From: Nocardia higoensis
GTDB taxonomy: Bacteria > Actinomycetota > Actinomycetes > Mycobacteriales > Mycobacteriaceae
Length of the DNA: 64,000 nt
Assembly (NCBI RefSeq): GCF_015477835.1
Contig: NZ_JADLQN010000005.1
Coordinates: 124,001 to 188,000 of the forward strand
Reading direction: 5' to 3'
Position numbers and translations under genes: made by a program. The notes under the pieces are model-generated. The model worked only from the letters and a program-made list of their open reading frames with translations. It was not told the origin of the DNA and did not search any database. Numbering within the stretch: position 1 is the stretch's first letter; every line of letters begins with the position of its first letter. This document shows, piece by piece, positions 16,104 through 23,797 of this stretch.

Positions 16104-16453
16104 GCCCGAAGCGGGGGGACCGTGTTGCGCCGCCGGCATGCGGCGAACACTGGGAGTTGCGGTTCGCGACGGGTGAGGCGGCGAAGGGCTGGGAAGACTT
16201 CTGTCAGCAAGCACCAGGAAACACCCTGGCCGCGTGGGAAGCGTTGCGTTCGCGGCAGGATGCTCCGGTGCCGACGCCACGGCACCACCGGTTGAAGGGC
16301 AGGCTCGCGACATCGCGGCACCGCGGTGTCGACATGGAGCAATGGCAGGTGGAGGTGACCGGCAGCGGGCGGATCTTCTACCTGGTCGATGTCGAGAAGC
16401 GCACCCTGTGGCTGCAAGCTGCGTCGGTCGGGCATCCGAAGGTCACCGACTGA
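16100..16453 (+). CDS. RelE/ParE-like toxin, putative
   Basis: 117 residues, starting at ATG 16100 inside the antitoxin stop (ATGA). The protein is basic. Its C-terminal half is RelE-fold-like: WQVEVTGSGRIFYLVDVEKRTLWLQAASVGHPK, i.e. central strands with an Arg, a Leu-Val-Asp strand and the usual HPKxTD end. RelE-type toxins cleave mRNA on the ribosome. The N-terminal half (HWELRFATGEAAKGWEDFCQQAP) matches the helix pair that opens this subfamily. Assignment rests on the operon layout and the C-terminal pattern. Confidence 0.72.
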   Translation: MSPKRGDRVAPPACGEHWELRFATGEAAKGWEDFCQQAPGNTLAAWEALRSRQDAPVPTPRHHRLKGRLATSRHRGVDMEQWQVEVTGSGRIFYLVDVEKRTLWLQAASVGHPKVTD

Positions 16454-16510
16454 TCGAGGCTGTTGTACTCGCTGCCCCTGACAGCGACTCGGCGGGGACC
16501 GCTCCTCGGG

Positions 16511-16810
16511 TCAGGCGATCTGGTGGAAGTGCTCGACAGTGGGGAACGGGTCGTAGAAGTGGTGGAGGAGTTCCTTCCAGCGCTGGAATTCAGGGGAGAG
16601 GCGGAAGCCTTCGGTGTGGTCTTCGAGGCGTTCCCAGTCGACCAGAAGCAAGTAGTTGCTGGGGGATTCGATGGAGCGCGAGAGGGTCAGGCGCAGGAAG
16701 CCGGGCATGGATTCGATGATGGTGCGGGCCTGGGCGAAGGCGGCCTCGAAATCCTCTTCGCGGCCGGGGACGACAGGCAGCACTACGTGTTCGGTGATCA
16801 CGCGTCCCAT
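16511..16810 (-). CDS. antibiotic biosynthesis monooxygenase (ABM) family protein
   Basis: 99 residues, one dimeric alpha/beta-barrel ABM domain. It opens with TEHVVLPVVPGREEDFEAAFAQA, has the central GFLRLTLSRSIESPSNYLLLVDWERLEDH and ends with a helix and FHQ segment. ABM proteins act as cofactor-free monooxygenases or heme-degrading enzymes; the substrate is not evident. It is convergent with the toxin gene and divergent from the DUF1353 gene (60 nt). Confidence 0.85.
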   Translation of the reverse strand: MGRVITEHVVLPVVPGREEDFEAAFAQARTIIESMPGFLRLTLSRSIESPSNYLLLVDWERLEDHTEGFRLSPEFQRWKELLHHFYDPFPTVEHFHQIA

Positions 16811-16869
16811 TTTCGTCGCGGGCGGCGTGGGCGTGTGGGGAAGGAGTGATCCGCTGTCAGGCTGTGGCG

Positions 16870-17778
16870 ATGGAGATCACGGTCGAGGAAGAGGGCGGGC
16901 CGTTCTACAGCGTCGTCGGTGACGACCTCGACCATGCGAGGTGGACGACGGATCTCACCATCCAGATGGTCCGAGACCTCGATGAAAACGGGCGCGAGCG
17001 GTTCCGGTTGTCGCGCCGGATCGGCTATGTCGACCCGGAGATCGGCCGGATCGTGGTGCCGAAGGACCTGACGTGGACCACCGATCTCACGTCGGTCCCG
17101 TCCTTCCTGACCTGGCTGGTGCCGAAGACCGGATCGCACCTTCCCGCGGCGATCCTGCATGACGGCCTGGTCATGGCGAAGAACGAGCCGGACAGCTATC
17201 ACGCCGGGCGCAAAATCTACCGGGACGAGGCCGACCGCGTCTTCCGTGACGCGATGATCGCCACCGGCACACCGACCATCCGCGCCTGGCTGGTCTGGGC
17301 CGCGGTCACCGCCGCCACCATGTTCCACGGCACTCAGGTCGACTGGAGTGCGCCGCGCAGGTGGTACTACTTCGGCGCGCTGTGCGTCACGGCGGGACTG
17401 ATCGTCGTGCTCGGCGTGCTTTCGACGCTGGACGTGCTGGGTGTCGCGAACATTCGGCTGAGCGGTCTCGTGATCGGCGTGCCGAAGGTGCCGTGGATCG
17501 GTGACGGCTGGCCGGGGCTGCTGGGCGGATTCGCGGGCAGCGTCGTGATCCCGCTCGTGTTGGGCACCCTGTGGGGAAGATTCCGCGTCGCGGGGTGGAT
17601 TCTCGGCCCGATCACGGCGATCCTGCTGCTCGCCGTGTTGCCGATCGTGTTCCTGGCCGCCCTGTACTGGGCCGCCGAGATGCTCTATCGCCTCCATCCC
17701 TTGCTGGTTCGGGTGGCGACAGGTGCCGGGGTGCTCGTCGTGTTCATGGGGTTCGTCTTCGCTCTGATCGCTTGGTGA
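16870..17778 (+). CDS. DUF1353 protein with C-terminal membrane segments
   Basis: About 302 residues from ATG 16870; GTG 16846 is an alternative. The first 150 residues fit DUF1353, a family often found in phages and membrane proteins: FRLSRRIGYVDPEIGRIVVP, then TDLTSVPSFLTWLVPKTGSHLPAAILHDGLV and a helix with DEADRVFRDAM. The rest contains several hydrophobic segments (ALCVTAGLIVVLGVL, FAGSVVIPLVLGTLW, ITAILLLAVLPIVFLAALYW, VATGAGVLVVFMGFVFAL). The DUF1353 part would face the cytoplasm. Function unknown. Confidence 0.75.
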   Translation: MEITVEEEGGPFYSVVGDDLDHARWTTDLTIQMVRDLDENGRERFRLSRRIGYVDPEIGRIVVPKDLTWTTDLTSVPSFLTWLVPKTGSHLPAAILHDGLVMAKNEPDSYHAGRKIYRDEADRVFRDAMIATGTPTIRAWLVWAAVTAATMFHGTQVDWSAPRRWYYFGALCVTAGLIVVLGVLSTLDVLGVANIRLSGLVIGVPKVPWIGDGWPGLLGGFAGSVVIPLVLGTLWGRFRVAGWILGPITAILLLAVLPIVFLAALYWAAEMLYRLHPLLVRVATGAGVLVVFMGFVFALIAW

Positions 17779-17845
17779 CGAGCGCGATTCGCAGCGAGCC
17801 ATGGTATCGAATTCGACTGATAGTGAGCGACCGGTCGCGCAGCGC

Positions 17846-18556
17846 TCAATCCCGTACGGCCCGGCCGAGTTCGGCCATTTCGAGTGCGTGGCCGGTGCGG
17901 GTCAGCACGTGCGATCGCGACGATTCGATATGGGAGATCAGCACGGACAGGGCGATCTCGGGTTCACCGGCCAGCACGTGCTCGGCGATGGTGATGTGCT
18001 CGGCGATCATCTGGGTGATGCGTTCCGGGGTGGGCAGATCCAGGATGCGGACCGGGCGCAGGCGGACGTGCACGGAGGCCAGAGCATCGGCCAGTGCGAT
18101 GTTGCCCGCGGCGGCGAGCAGGGCGGTGTGGAAGCGTTCGTCCTCGGTGAGCAGGCTCAGGCTCGGCACGGGCGGAGACTCGCGCATGCGGCGCCAGTGC
18201 CGCAGCTGGGCACGGACCTCGTCGAGGTCGTGGGCGCGGGGTGCGCCGGACACCGCACGGGGCCCGGTGACGCGCTCGATACCCCTGGCCTCCAGCGTGA
18301 CTCGCAGTTCGAAGAGGTCGTCGAGATCCTCCAGGCGCGGGCGGTAGGGGTACAGGCCGTCCGGGTGGCGCTCGATCAGGCCGTCGGCCTGCAAGCGGGT
18401 CAGTGCCTCGCGCACGGGTGTGCGGGAGACGCCGTAGGCCCCGGCGAGGCGTTCCTCGCTGAGCCGTTCGGTGGGCACGACGGCACCGGTGGCCAGATCG
18501 TGGCGCAGCTGGTGATAGACCTGTTCCCCCAGCGGCACCCGGCGCCGGCGCGTCAT
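17846..18556 (-). CDS. GntR family (FCD) transcriptional regulator
   Basis: 236 residues from ATG 18556. N-terminal winged helix of GntR type (LGEQVYHQLRHDLATGAVVPTERLSEERLAGAYGVSRTPVREALTRL) followed by an all-helical FCD ligand domain (DLFELRVTLEARGIE, later EDERFHTALLAAAGN, HITIAEHVLAGE). The start is 7 nt past the urtE stop, so it is the last gene of the urt operon and probably controls it, responding to a small acid or nitrogen metabolite. A dyad suitable for a GntR dimer lies before urtA at 23648-23662. Confidence 0.88.
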   Translation of the reverse strand: MTRRRRVPLGEQVYHQLRHDLATGAVVPTERLSEERLAGAYGVSRTPVREALTRLQADGLIERHPDGLYPYRPRLEDLDDLFELRVTLEARGIERVTGPRAVSGAPRAHDLDEVRAQLRHWRRMRESPPVPSLSLLTEDERFHTALLAAAGNIALADALASVHVRLRPVRILDLPTPERITQMIAEHITIAEHVLAGEPEIALSVLISHIESSRSHVLTRTGHALEMAELGRAVRD

Positions 18557-18563
18557 GGTGCGC

Positions 18564-19256
18564 TCAGATCGCCATCGCGGCGCGCACCGCGGTTTCCGCG
18601 CCCTTGCCGCCTTCGCCACTCGACGTCACTCTGCCCGATTCCAGCACGTAGTAGCGCTGCGCGGCCTGCAGGGCGAAGCCGATGTGCTGTTCGACGAGCA
18701 GCACGCTGAGCCCACCGCGACGGGTGAGATCGATGATGGTGCGTTCGATCTCGGCCACCACCGACGGCTGGATGCCCTCGGTCGGCTCGTCCAGGATCAG
18801 CAGCTTCGGCTCGGTGATCAGCGCGCGCGCGATCGCCAGCTGCTGGCGCTGGCCGCCGGAGAGCAGACCGGCCTTGCGGGTGAGCAGTTCGCGCAGCGCG
18901 GGGAACAGGTCGAGGGATTGCTCGATCAGCGCCTTGCCGCGCTTGCGACCGTCGGCGACCACCTGCAGGTTCTCGGCTGTGGTCAGCTGGGGAAAACTCT
19001 GCTGCCCCTGCGGGACGTAGGCGATGCCGCGCTTGACCCGCTTGGAGGGGGAGTACCTGGTGATGTTCTCCCCGTCGAACCGGATCTCGCCGGATGTGGC
19101 GCCGATCAGCCCGACGGCGGTGCGCAGCAGGGTGGTCTTGCCCGCGCCGTTGTGGCCCATGACGGCGACCACGCTGTCGTCGGGGACGGTCAGCGAGACG
19201 CCGTGGACGACCTCGGTGCGTCCGTAGCCGGACCTGATGTCAACGAGTTCGAGCAT
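18564..19256 (-). CDS. urtE: urea ABC transporter ATP-binding protein UrtE
   Basis: 230 residues, a compact LivF-type ABC ATPase. Walker A GHNGAGKTT, Q-loop with YVPQGQQSFPQL, signature LSGGQRQQLAIARAL, Walker B LLILDEPTEG and switch EQH. The GIAYVPQGQQ region and FPQLT segment are typical of UrtE rather than of branched-chain amino acid systems. Its start overlaps the urtD end by 17 nt. It energises urea uptake together with UrtD. Confidence 0.92.
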   Translation of the reverse strand: MLELVDIRSGYGRTEVVHGVSLTVPDDSVVAVMGHNGAGKTTLLRTAVGLIGATSGEIRFDGENITRYSPSKRVKRGIAYVPQGQQSFPQLTTAENLQVVADGRKRGKALIEQSLDLFPALRELLTRKAGLLSGGQRQQLAIARALITEPKLLILDEPTEGIQPSVVAEIERTIIDLTRRGGLSVLLVEQHIGFALQAAQRYYVLESGRVTSSGEGGKGAETAVRAAMAI

Positions 19257-20169
19257 CGTCGGACTCCTTCTCGTTCTCGGACTTACCGCCCTCGGCCGCG
19301 TCGCCGGAGTTCTCCGCCACGACGGCCTCCGAGGCGGTGGGGGTGTCGGTCGCGGGCGCGCTGTCCTCGTTCTCGAGGTCGGTGCCGATCGCCGCCGCGG
19401 TGCCGAGGTAGACCTCCTGCACCTTCGGGTCGGCCTGCACCTGCTCGACGGTGCCCTCGCTGAGCACCTTGCCGCCCGCCAGCACCGTCACCGAGGTGGC
19501 GAACCGGCGCATGAACTCCATGTCGTGCTCCACGACCACGACCACCCGCTCGGCCCCGATGCGCCGCAACAGGTTTCCGGTCTCCTCGCGTTCCTCGGCG
19601 CTCATGCCCGCCACCGGCTCGTCGAGCAGCAGCACCGAGGCGTTCTGCACCAGCAGCATGCCGATCTCGAGCCACTGCTTCTGGCCGTGGGCGAGCACAC
19701 CGGCGGGCTTGTCGCGCAGCGCGGTGAGCCCGGTGGTCTCGAGCGCTTCCTCGATGGCGGGCAGCACCGCCTTGCGTCTGCGCAGCATGGTCAGAAAGGA
19801 GCGGCCCGCGCCCGCGGCGATGTCGAGGTTCTGCAATACCGACAGTTCCTCGAAGACGCTGGCCGTCTGGAAGGTTCGCCCGACCCCGAGGCGGGCGATC
19901 TGGTGCACTTTCTTGCCGAGCAGTTCGGCGCCGGATTTCTGGGCCGACCCGGTGGCGGGCACCAGGCCGGTGATGGCGTCGATCAGGGTGGTCTTGCCCG
20001 CGCCGTTGGGGCCGATGAGGAACCGCAGGTCGCCCTGCAGCACCGTCAGATCGACCTCGGTCACGGCCTTGAAGCCGTCGAAACTGACCGACAAGCCACG
20101 GATTTCGAGGTACTCGCTGTCCATACCGGCGTTACCGCCGAGCTTGGGCTCGTGTGTGGGGGCGGTCAT
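19240..20169 (-). CDS. urtD: urea ABC transporter ATP-binding protein UrtD, long acidic tail
   Basis: 309 residues. Walker A IGPNGAGKTT, the UrtD-specific signature LAHGQKQWLEIG, Walker B VLLLDEPVAG and switch VEHDMEFMR. The ABC domain ends near residue 255; a roughly 55-residue tail rich in Asp, Glu, Ser and Ala follows (for example ENEDSAPATDTPTASEAVV), not normally part of UrtD. The start overlaps the urtC stop in ATGA, so expression is coupled. Confidence 0.92.
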   Translation of the reverse strand: MTAPTHEPKLGGNAGMDSEYLEIRGLSVSFDGFKAVTEVDLTVLQGDLRFLIGPNGAGKTTLIDAITGLVPATGSAQKSGAELLGKKVHQIARLGVGRTFQTASVFEELSVLQNLDIAAGAGRSFLTMLRRRKAVLPAIEEALETTGLTALRDKPAGVLAHGQKQWLEIGMLLVQNASVLLLDEPVAGMSAEEREETGNLLRRIGAERVVVVVEHDMEFMRRFATSVTVLAGGKVLSEGTVEQVQADPKVQEVYLGTAAAIGTDLENEDSAPATDTPTASEAVVAENSGDAAEGGKSENEKESDDARTR

Positions 20170-21449
20170 CGCGATTCCACTTTCTGCTCTTCGCCCGGCG
20201 TGGCCTCGTCCGATCGGGCCTTCTCCGAGACGCCTTCTTCGGAAGCGGCCTTGTCCGGTGTGGCGAGCGTCTTCGGGTCGGCGACCGCGGGCACGGCGTC
20301 ACTCGAGGGCGTGGCCGCACCCGAGGGCACCGCCTCGACCGACGGGGGTATGTCCGGGGTGGTGGGCCGGCCGAAGCGGGACTGCCAGAACCCCTTCGCC
20401 ATCGGCCACACACCGGCCAGACCGGCGGGGATGAAGCCGACCACGACGATGAACAGGATGCCCTGCAGGTAGGTCCAGCCCGAGGGGAACTGCTCGGACA
20501 GGGTGGTCTGCGCCCAGGCCACGCCGATCGCGCCGAGCACCGGGCCGAGCAGGGTGGTCCGGCCGCCGATGGCGACGCCGATCAGGAAGGCGATCGAGGG
20601 CACCACGCCGATGTCGGCGGGGGAGATGATGCCGACGATCGGGGTGAACAGCGCGCCCGCGATACCGGCGAAGAAGGCCGCCACCACATAGGCGAGGATC
20701 TTGACGTCAGCCGGGTCGTAGCCGAGGAAGCGGACCCGTTCCTCCTGATCGCGCACGGCGACCAGCAGTTCGCCGTAGCGGCTGTGCATCAACTGGCGCA
20801 CGATGGCGACCACCACGAGCAGCGTGCCCGAGGCGATGAAGAACAACATCTGGCGGTTGGCCGGGTCGGAGAGCTTGAAGCCGAAGAAGGCGCGGAAGTC
20901 CGACAGGCCGGTGAAACCGCCGAGCATCTGCTGACCGGTGAGCAGGATGGCCATCGCCGCCGCGAGCGCCTGGCTCAGGATGGCGAAGTAGGCGCCCTTG
21001 ACCCGGCGTTTGAACACCCCGTAGCCGAGCACCGCCGCGACCAGACCGGGCACCACCAGGATGGCGATGAGCGCGACCGGCGCCGAGGCGAACGGCTGCC
21101 ACAGCGTCGGCAGCTCACGGATACCGGCGATCTGCATGAAGCCGGGCACGTCCTGACCGAGTCGGGCGGCATCGGCCATCTGCATGTGCATGGCCATGAT
21201 GTAGGCGCCGAGGCCGAAGAACACGCCCTGGCCGAGGGTCAGCATGCCGCCGCGCCCCCAAGCCAGGCCGATGCCCGCCGCCACGATCGCGAAACACAGG
21301 AACTTCGCCAGCAGGTTCAACCGGAAATCGCTGAGCACCGCGGGCGCCACCGCGAACAACAGGATCGCGGCGACGGCGAAGCCCGCGAGGGCGGTGAGCG
21401 AGGAGCGTCGCCGCAGTGATTGTTGCCAGGAAGACACGAGTGAGGTCAC
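20166..21449 (-). CDS. urtC: urea ABC transporter permease UrtC, extended C-terminus
   Basis: 427 residues from GTG 21449, which overlaps the urtB stop (GTGA). A LivM-type permease with many hydrophobic helices; GLAWGRGGMLTLGQGVFFGLGAY near the N-terminus, the conserved EAA-like cytoplasmic loop around AVRDQEERVRFLGYDPADVK, and a FAGIAGALFTPIVGIISPADIGV segment characteristic of UrtC. After the last helix (GFIPAGLAGVWPMAKG) comes an unusual 75-residue polar tail rich in Pro, Ala, Ser and Glu. It forms the membrane channel with UrtB. Confidence 0.93.
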   Translation of the reverse strand: MTSLVSSWQQSLRRRSSLTALAGFAVAAILLFAVAPAVLSDFRLNLLAKFLCFAIVAAGIGLAWGRGGMLTLGQGVFFGLGAYIMAMHMQMADAARLGQDVPGFMQIAGIRELPTLWQPFASAPVALIAILVVPGLVAAVLGYGVFKRRVKGAYFAILSQALAAAMAILLTGQQMLGGFTGLSDFRAFFGFKLSDPANRQMLFFIASGTLLVVVAIVRQLMHSRYGELLVAVRDQEERVRFLGYDPADVKILAYVVAAFFAGIAGALFTPIVGIISPADIGVVPSIAFLIGVAIGGRTTLLGPVLGAIGVAWAQTTLSEQFPSGWTYLQGILFIVVVGFIPAGLAGVWPMAKGFWQSRFGRPTTPDIPPSVEAVPSGAATPSSDAVPAVADPKTLATPDKAASEEGVSEKARSDEATPGEEQKVESR

Positions 21450-22330
21450 GCCAGGCTCCTTGTCCGGACCGTGAACAGACCCTGCGGGCGGACCTGCAGC
21501 ACGATCACGATGATCACGAAGACGATCACCTTCGCGATCGAGGCGGTGGTCGAGTACTCGATGAAGGAATTGAGCAGGCCGAGGGCGAAGGCCGCGATGA
21601 CCGTGCCCTTGATCTGCCCGAGGCCACCGATCACGACCACCAGGAAGGCGTCGATCAGATAGCTCTGTCCGATGGTCGGGCTGGTCGAGCCGATCAATGT
21701 CAGCGCCACACCGGCCACACCGGCGAGGCCGGAACCGATGAAGAAGGTGCCGATATCGGTGAAACGGCTGGACACGCCGCTGGTCTCGGCCAGGCCGCGG
21801 TTCTGCACCACGGCCCTGATCCGCCTGCCCAGCGGCGTCGCCTTCAGCATCGTCGCGAGCACCGTCACCGCGACGATCGCCAGCACCAGGATGAAGATTC
21901 GCGTCTTCGGAACGACGGCGCCCATGATCTCGACGCCGCCGCTGAGGAATTCGGGCACCAGCACGTTCTTGGCGGGTGCGCCGAAGATGTCGCGGGCCAG
22001 CTGCTGCAGAACCAGGCCCACACCGAATGTCACCAGCAGCGTGTCCAGCGGCCGGTCGTACATCCAGCGGATCAACCCCATCTCCAGCACCGCGCCCAGC
22101 GCGCCGCCGACGAGGAATCCGATGATCAGCGCCACGAACAGCGACACCCCCGCGGAGGTGAACACTTTCTGCACGACGTAGGTCGTGTAGCAACCGGCCA
22201 TGATGAATTCCCCGTGGGCCATGTTGATCACGCCCATCTGACCGAAGGTCAGCGACAGACCGAGTGCGGCGAGCAGCAGAATCGAGCCGAGGCTCAATCC
22301 GGTGAAGAGTTGTCCGACAAGTACATCCAC
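21446..22330 (-). CDS. urtB: urea ABC transporter permease UrtB
   Basis: 294 residues, a LivH-type permease: VGQLFTGLSLGSILLLAALGLSLTFG, then GVINMAHGEFIMAGCYTTY near the N-terminus, and a cytoplasmic coupling loop in TPLGRRIRAVVQNRGLAETSG. The INMAHGEFIM motif and length fit UrtB. It is the second gene of urtABCDE, 20 nt after urtA. Confidence 0.93.
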   Translation of the reverse strand: MDVLVGQLFTGLSLGSILLLAALGLSLTFGQMGVINMAHGEFIMAGCYTTYVVQKVFTSAGVSLFVALIIGFLVGGALGAVLEMGLIRWMYDRPLDTLLVTFGVGLVLQQLARDIFGAPAKNVLVPEFLSGGVEIMGAVVPKTRIFILVLAIVAVTVLATMLKATPLGRRIRAVVQNRGLAETSGVSSRFTDIGTFFIGSGLAGVAGVALTLIGSTSPTIGQSYLIDAFLVVVIGGLGQIKGTVIAAFALGLLNSFIEYSTTASIAKVIVFVIIVIVLQVRPQGLFTVRTRSLA

Positions 22331-22350
22331 GTGAGGTCAGCGCTCCCCGG

Positions 22351-23625
22351 TCAGAGTCCGCCGGCCCACGGGTAGGACTTCAGGTACGGATCCGGCTGGA
22401 TCGGCTGACCCGAATCCCAGACCGTGTAGATCAGGCCGTCGGGCCGGATCTCACCGATGCGGGCGGTCTTGGTGATGTGGTGGTTGGAGCCGTCGATGGT
22501 GACCAGGCCCTCCGGCGCGTCGAAGGTGACGCCGTCGGCATTGGCCTGGATGTCGGCCACGGCGAAGGAGTTCGCCTTCTCGACGGTGTTCTTCCACAGG
22601 TAGACCGAGGTGTAGGCGGCTTCCATCGGGTCGGAGGTGGGCTTGTCGGCGCCGAAGGCGGCCTTGTAGGCGTCGACGAAGGCCTTGTTCTGCGGGGTGT
22701 CGACGGTCTGGTAGTAGTTCCAGGCGGTCAGCTGACCCGCGATGTTCGCCGCGCCGATGCCGGCGACCTCCTCCTCGGCGATGGACACCGAAACCACCGG
22801 CATGTCGGCGGCTTTCAGGCCGGCGTTGGTGTACTCGCGGAAGAACGCGACGTTGGAGTCGCCGTTGAGGGTGTTGAACACGGCGTCGGCGTCGGCGGTA
22901 CGGACCTTGTTGACGATGGTGGAGAAGTCGGTCGAGCCCAGTGGGGTGTAGTCCTCGCCCTTGATCTCGATGCCGTTGGCCTCGGCGTAGGCCTTGATCT
23001 CCCGGTTGGCGGTCTGCGGGAAGACGTAGTCCGAACCCACCAGATAGAGCGACTTCACGCCCTTCTGCTTCAGATAGTCCAGCGCCGGGATGATCTGCTG
23101 GTTGGTGGTCGCACCGGTGTAGAAGATGTTCTTGCTGTCCTCCAGGCCCTCGTACTGCACCGGGTAGTACAGCAGCGAGTTCAGGCTCTCGAACTTGGGC
23201 AGCATGGCCTTTCGGCTCGACGAGGTCCAGCCGCCGAACACCGCCGCGACACAGTCGGAGCTGATGAGTTTCTCGGCCTTCTCGGCGAAGGTCTTCGGGT
23301 CGGACGCGCCGTCCTCGAGCACCAGTTCGATCTGCTTGCCGAGCACGCCGCCCGCGGCGTTGATCTGGTCGACGGCCAGCTTGGTGGAGTTGGCGACGGT
23401 GACCTCGGAGATGGCCATCGTGCCCGAGAGCGAGTGCAGCGAACCGACTTTGATGCTCGAGCCCGAGGTGTCGACGCAGGAGGCGGCGGCGACGTCGGTA
23501 CCTGCTTCGTCCTTGGCGCCACAGGCGGTCAGCAGCAGGCCGGTGAGCGCGAGCGTGGTCGGGACGACCAGCGCTCTGCGCACTCGACGTGATCTCTGCC
23601 GACGGGTGGAACGTGGATCAGACAT
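22351..23625 (-). CDS. urtA: urea ABC transporter substrate-binding lipoprotein UrtA
   Basis: 424 residues. A lipoprotein signal peptide: Arg-rich N-terminus, hydrophobic core and lipobox LLLTAC with the lipidated Cys at 35. The mature part is a type I periplasmic-binding fold: IKVGSLHSLSGTMAISE, GGVLGKQIELVLEDGASDP, then AVFGGWTSSSRKAMLP and LLYYPVQYEGLEDSKNIFYTGA (split), all characteristic of urea/short-chain amide binders. It is the first gene of the operon; the upstream region holds two palindromes that are candidate operators. Confidence 0.95.
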   Translation of the reverse strand: MSDPRSTRRQRSRRVRRALVVPTTLALTGLLLTACGAKDEAGTDVAAASCVDTSGSSIKVGSLHSLSGTMAISEVTVANSTKLAVDQINAAGGVLGKQIELVLEDGASDPKTFAEKAEKLISSDCVAAVFGGWTSSSRKAMLPKFESLNSLLYYPVQYEGLEDSKNIFYTGATTNQQIIPALDYLKQKGVKSLYLVGSDYVFPQTANREIKAYAEANGIEIKGEDYTPLGSTDFSTIVNKVRTADADAVFNTLNGDSNVAFFREYTNAGLKAADMPVVSVSIAEEEVAGIGAANIAGQLTAWNYYQTVDTPQNKAFVDAYKAAFGADKPTSDPMEAAYTSVYLWKNTVEKANSFAVADIQANADGVTFDAPEGLVTIDGSNHHITKTARIGEIRPDGLIYTVWDSGQPIQPDPYLKSYPWAGGL

Positions 23626-23647
23626 GTGGCGAACCCTTCTGGCGCGT

Positions 23648-23662
23648 ATACAGCGGCTGTAT
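23648..23662. promoter_or_regulatory. palindrome before urtA, candidate GntR operator
   Basis: ATACAGC-G-GCTGTAT is a perfect dyad with 7-nt arms, 23 nt upstream of the urtA start. Its size and AT-rich ends suit a GntR-family dimer; the GntR gene closes this operon. Confidence 0.5.
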
Positions 23663-23730
23663 TCGTGCCGCGAACGTTAGCCAGCGGTTGTTGCGCCGGA
23701 ATATCTGTCGATGACAAGTGGATTGCTGAT

Positions 23731-23752
23731 GTTTCGGTTCTGTGAACGAAAC
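23731..23752. promoter_or_regulatory. palindrome / GlnR-like site upstream of urtA
   Basis: Arms GTTTCG and CGAAAC spaced 10 nt. Read on the urt strand it contains TTCAC-N6-GAAAC, close to the actinobacterial GlnR a-b half site (gTnAC-n6-GaAAC). Nitrogen control of a urea importer would be expected from known GlnR regulons; the second pair of the full site is poorly matched. Confidence 0.45.
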
Positions 23753-23797
23753 GTCCTGTCTGTCCGGTTCTGTGCTGATTCTTCAGGAAAAGGGCTG

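Noticed and set aside
19237..20472. Open plus-strand frame of over 400 codons across urtD/urtC
   Set aside because: Antisense shadow produced by high third-position GC; His/Asp/Arg-rich text without any family motif.
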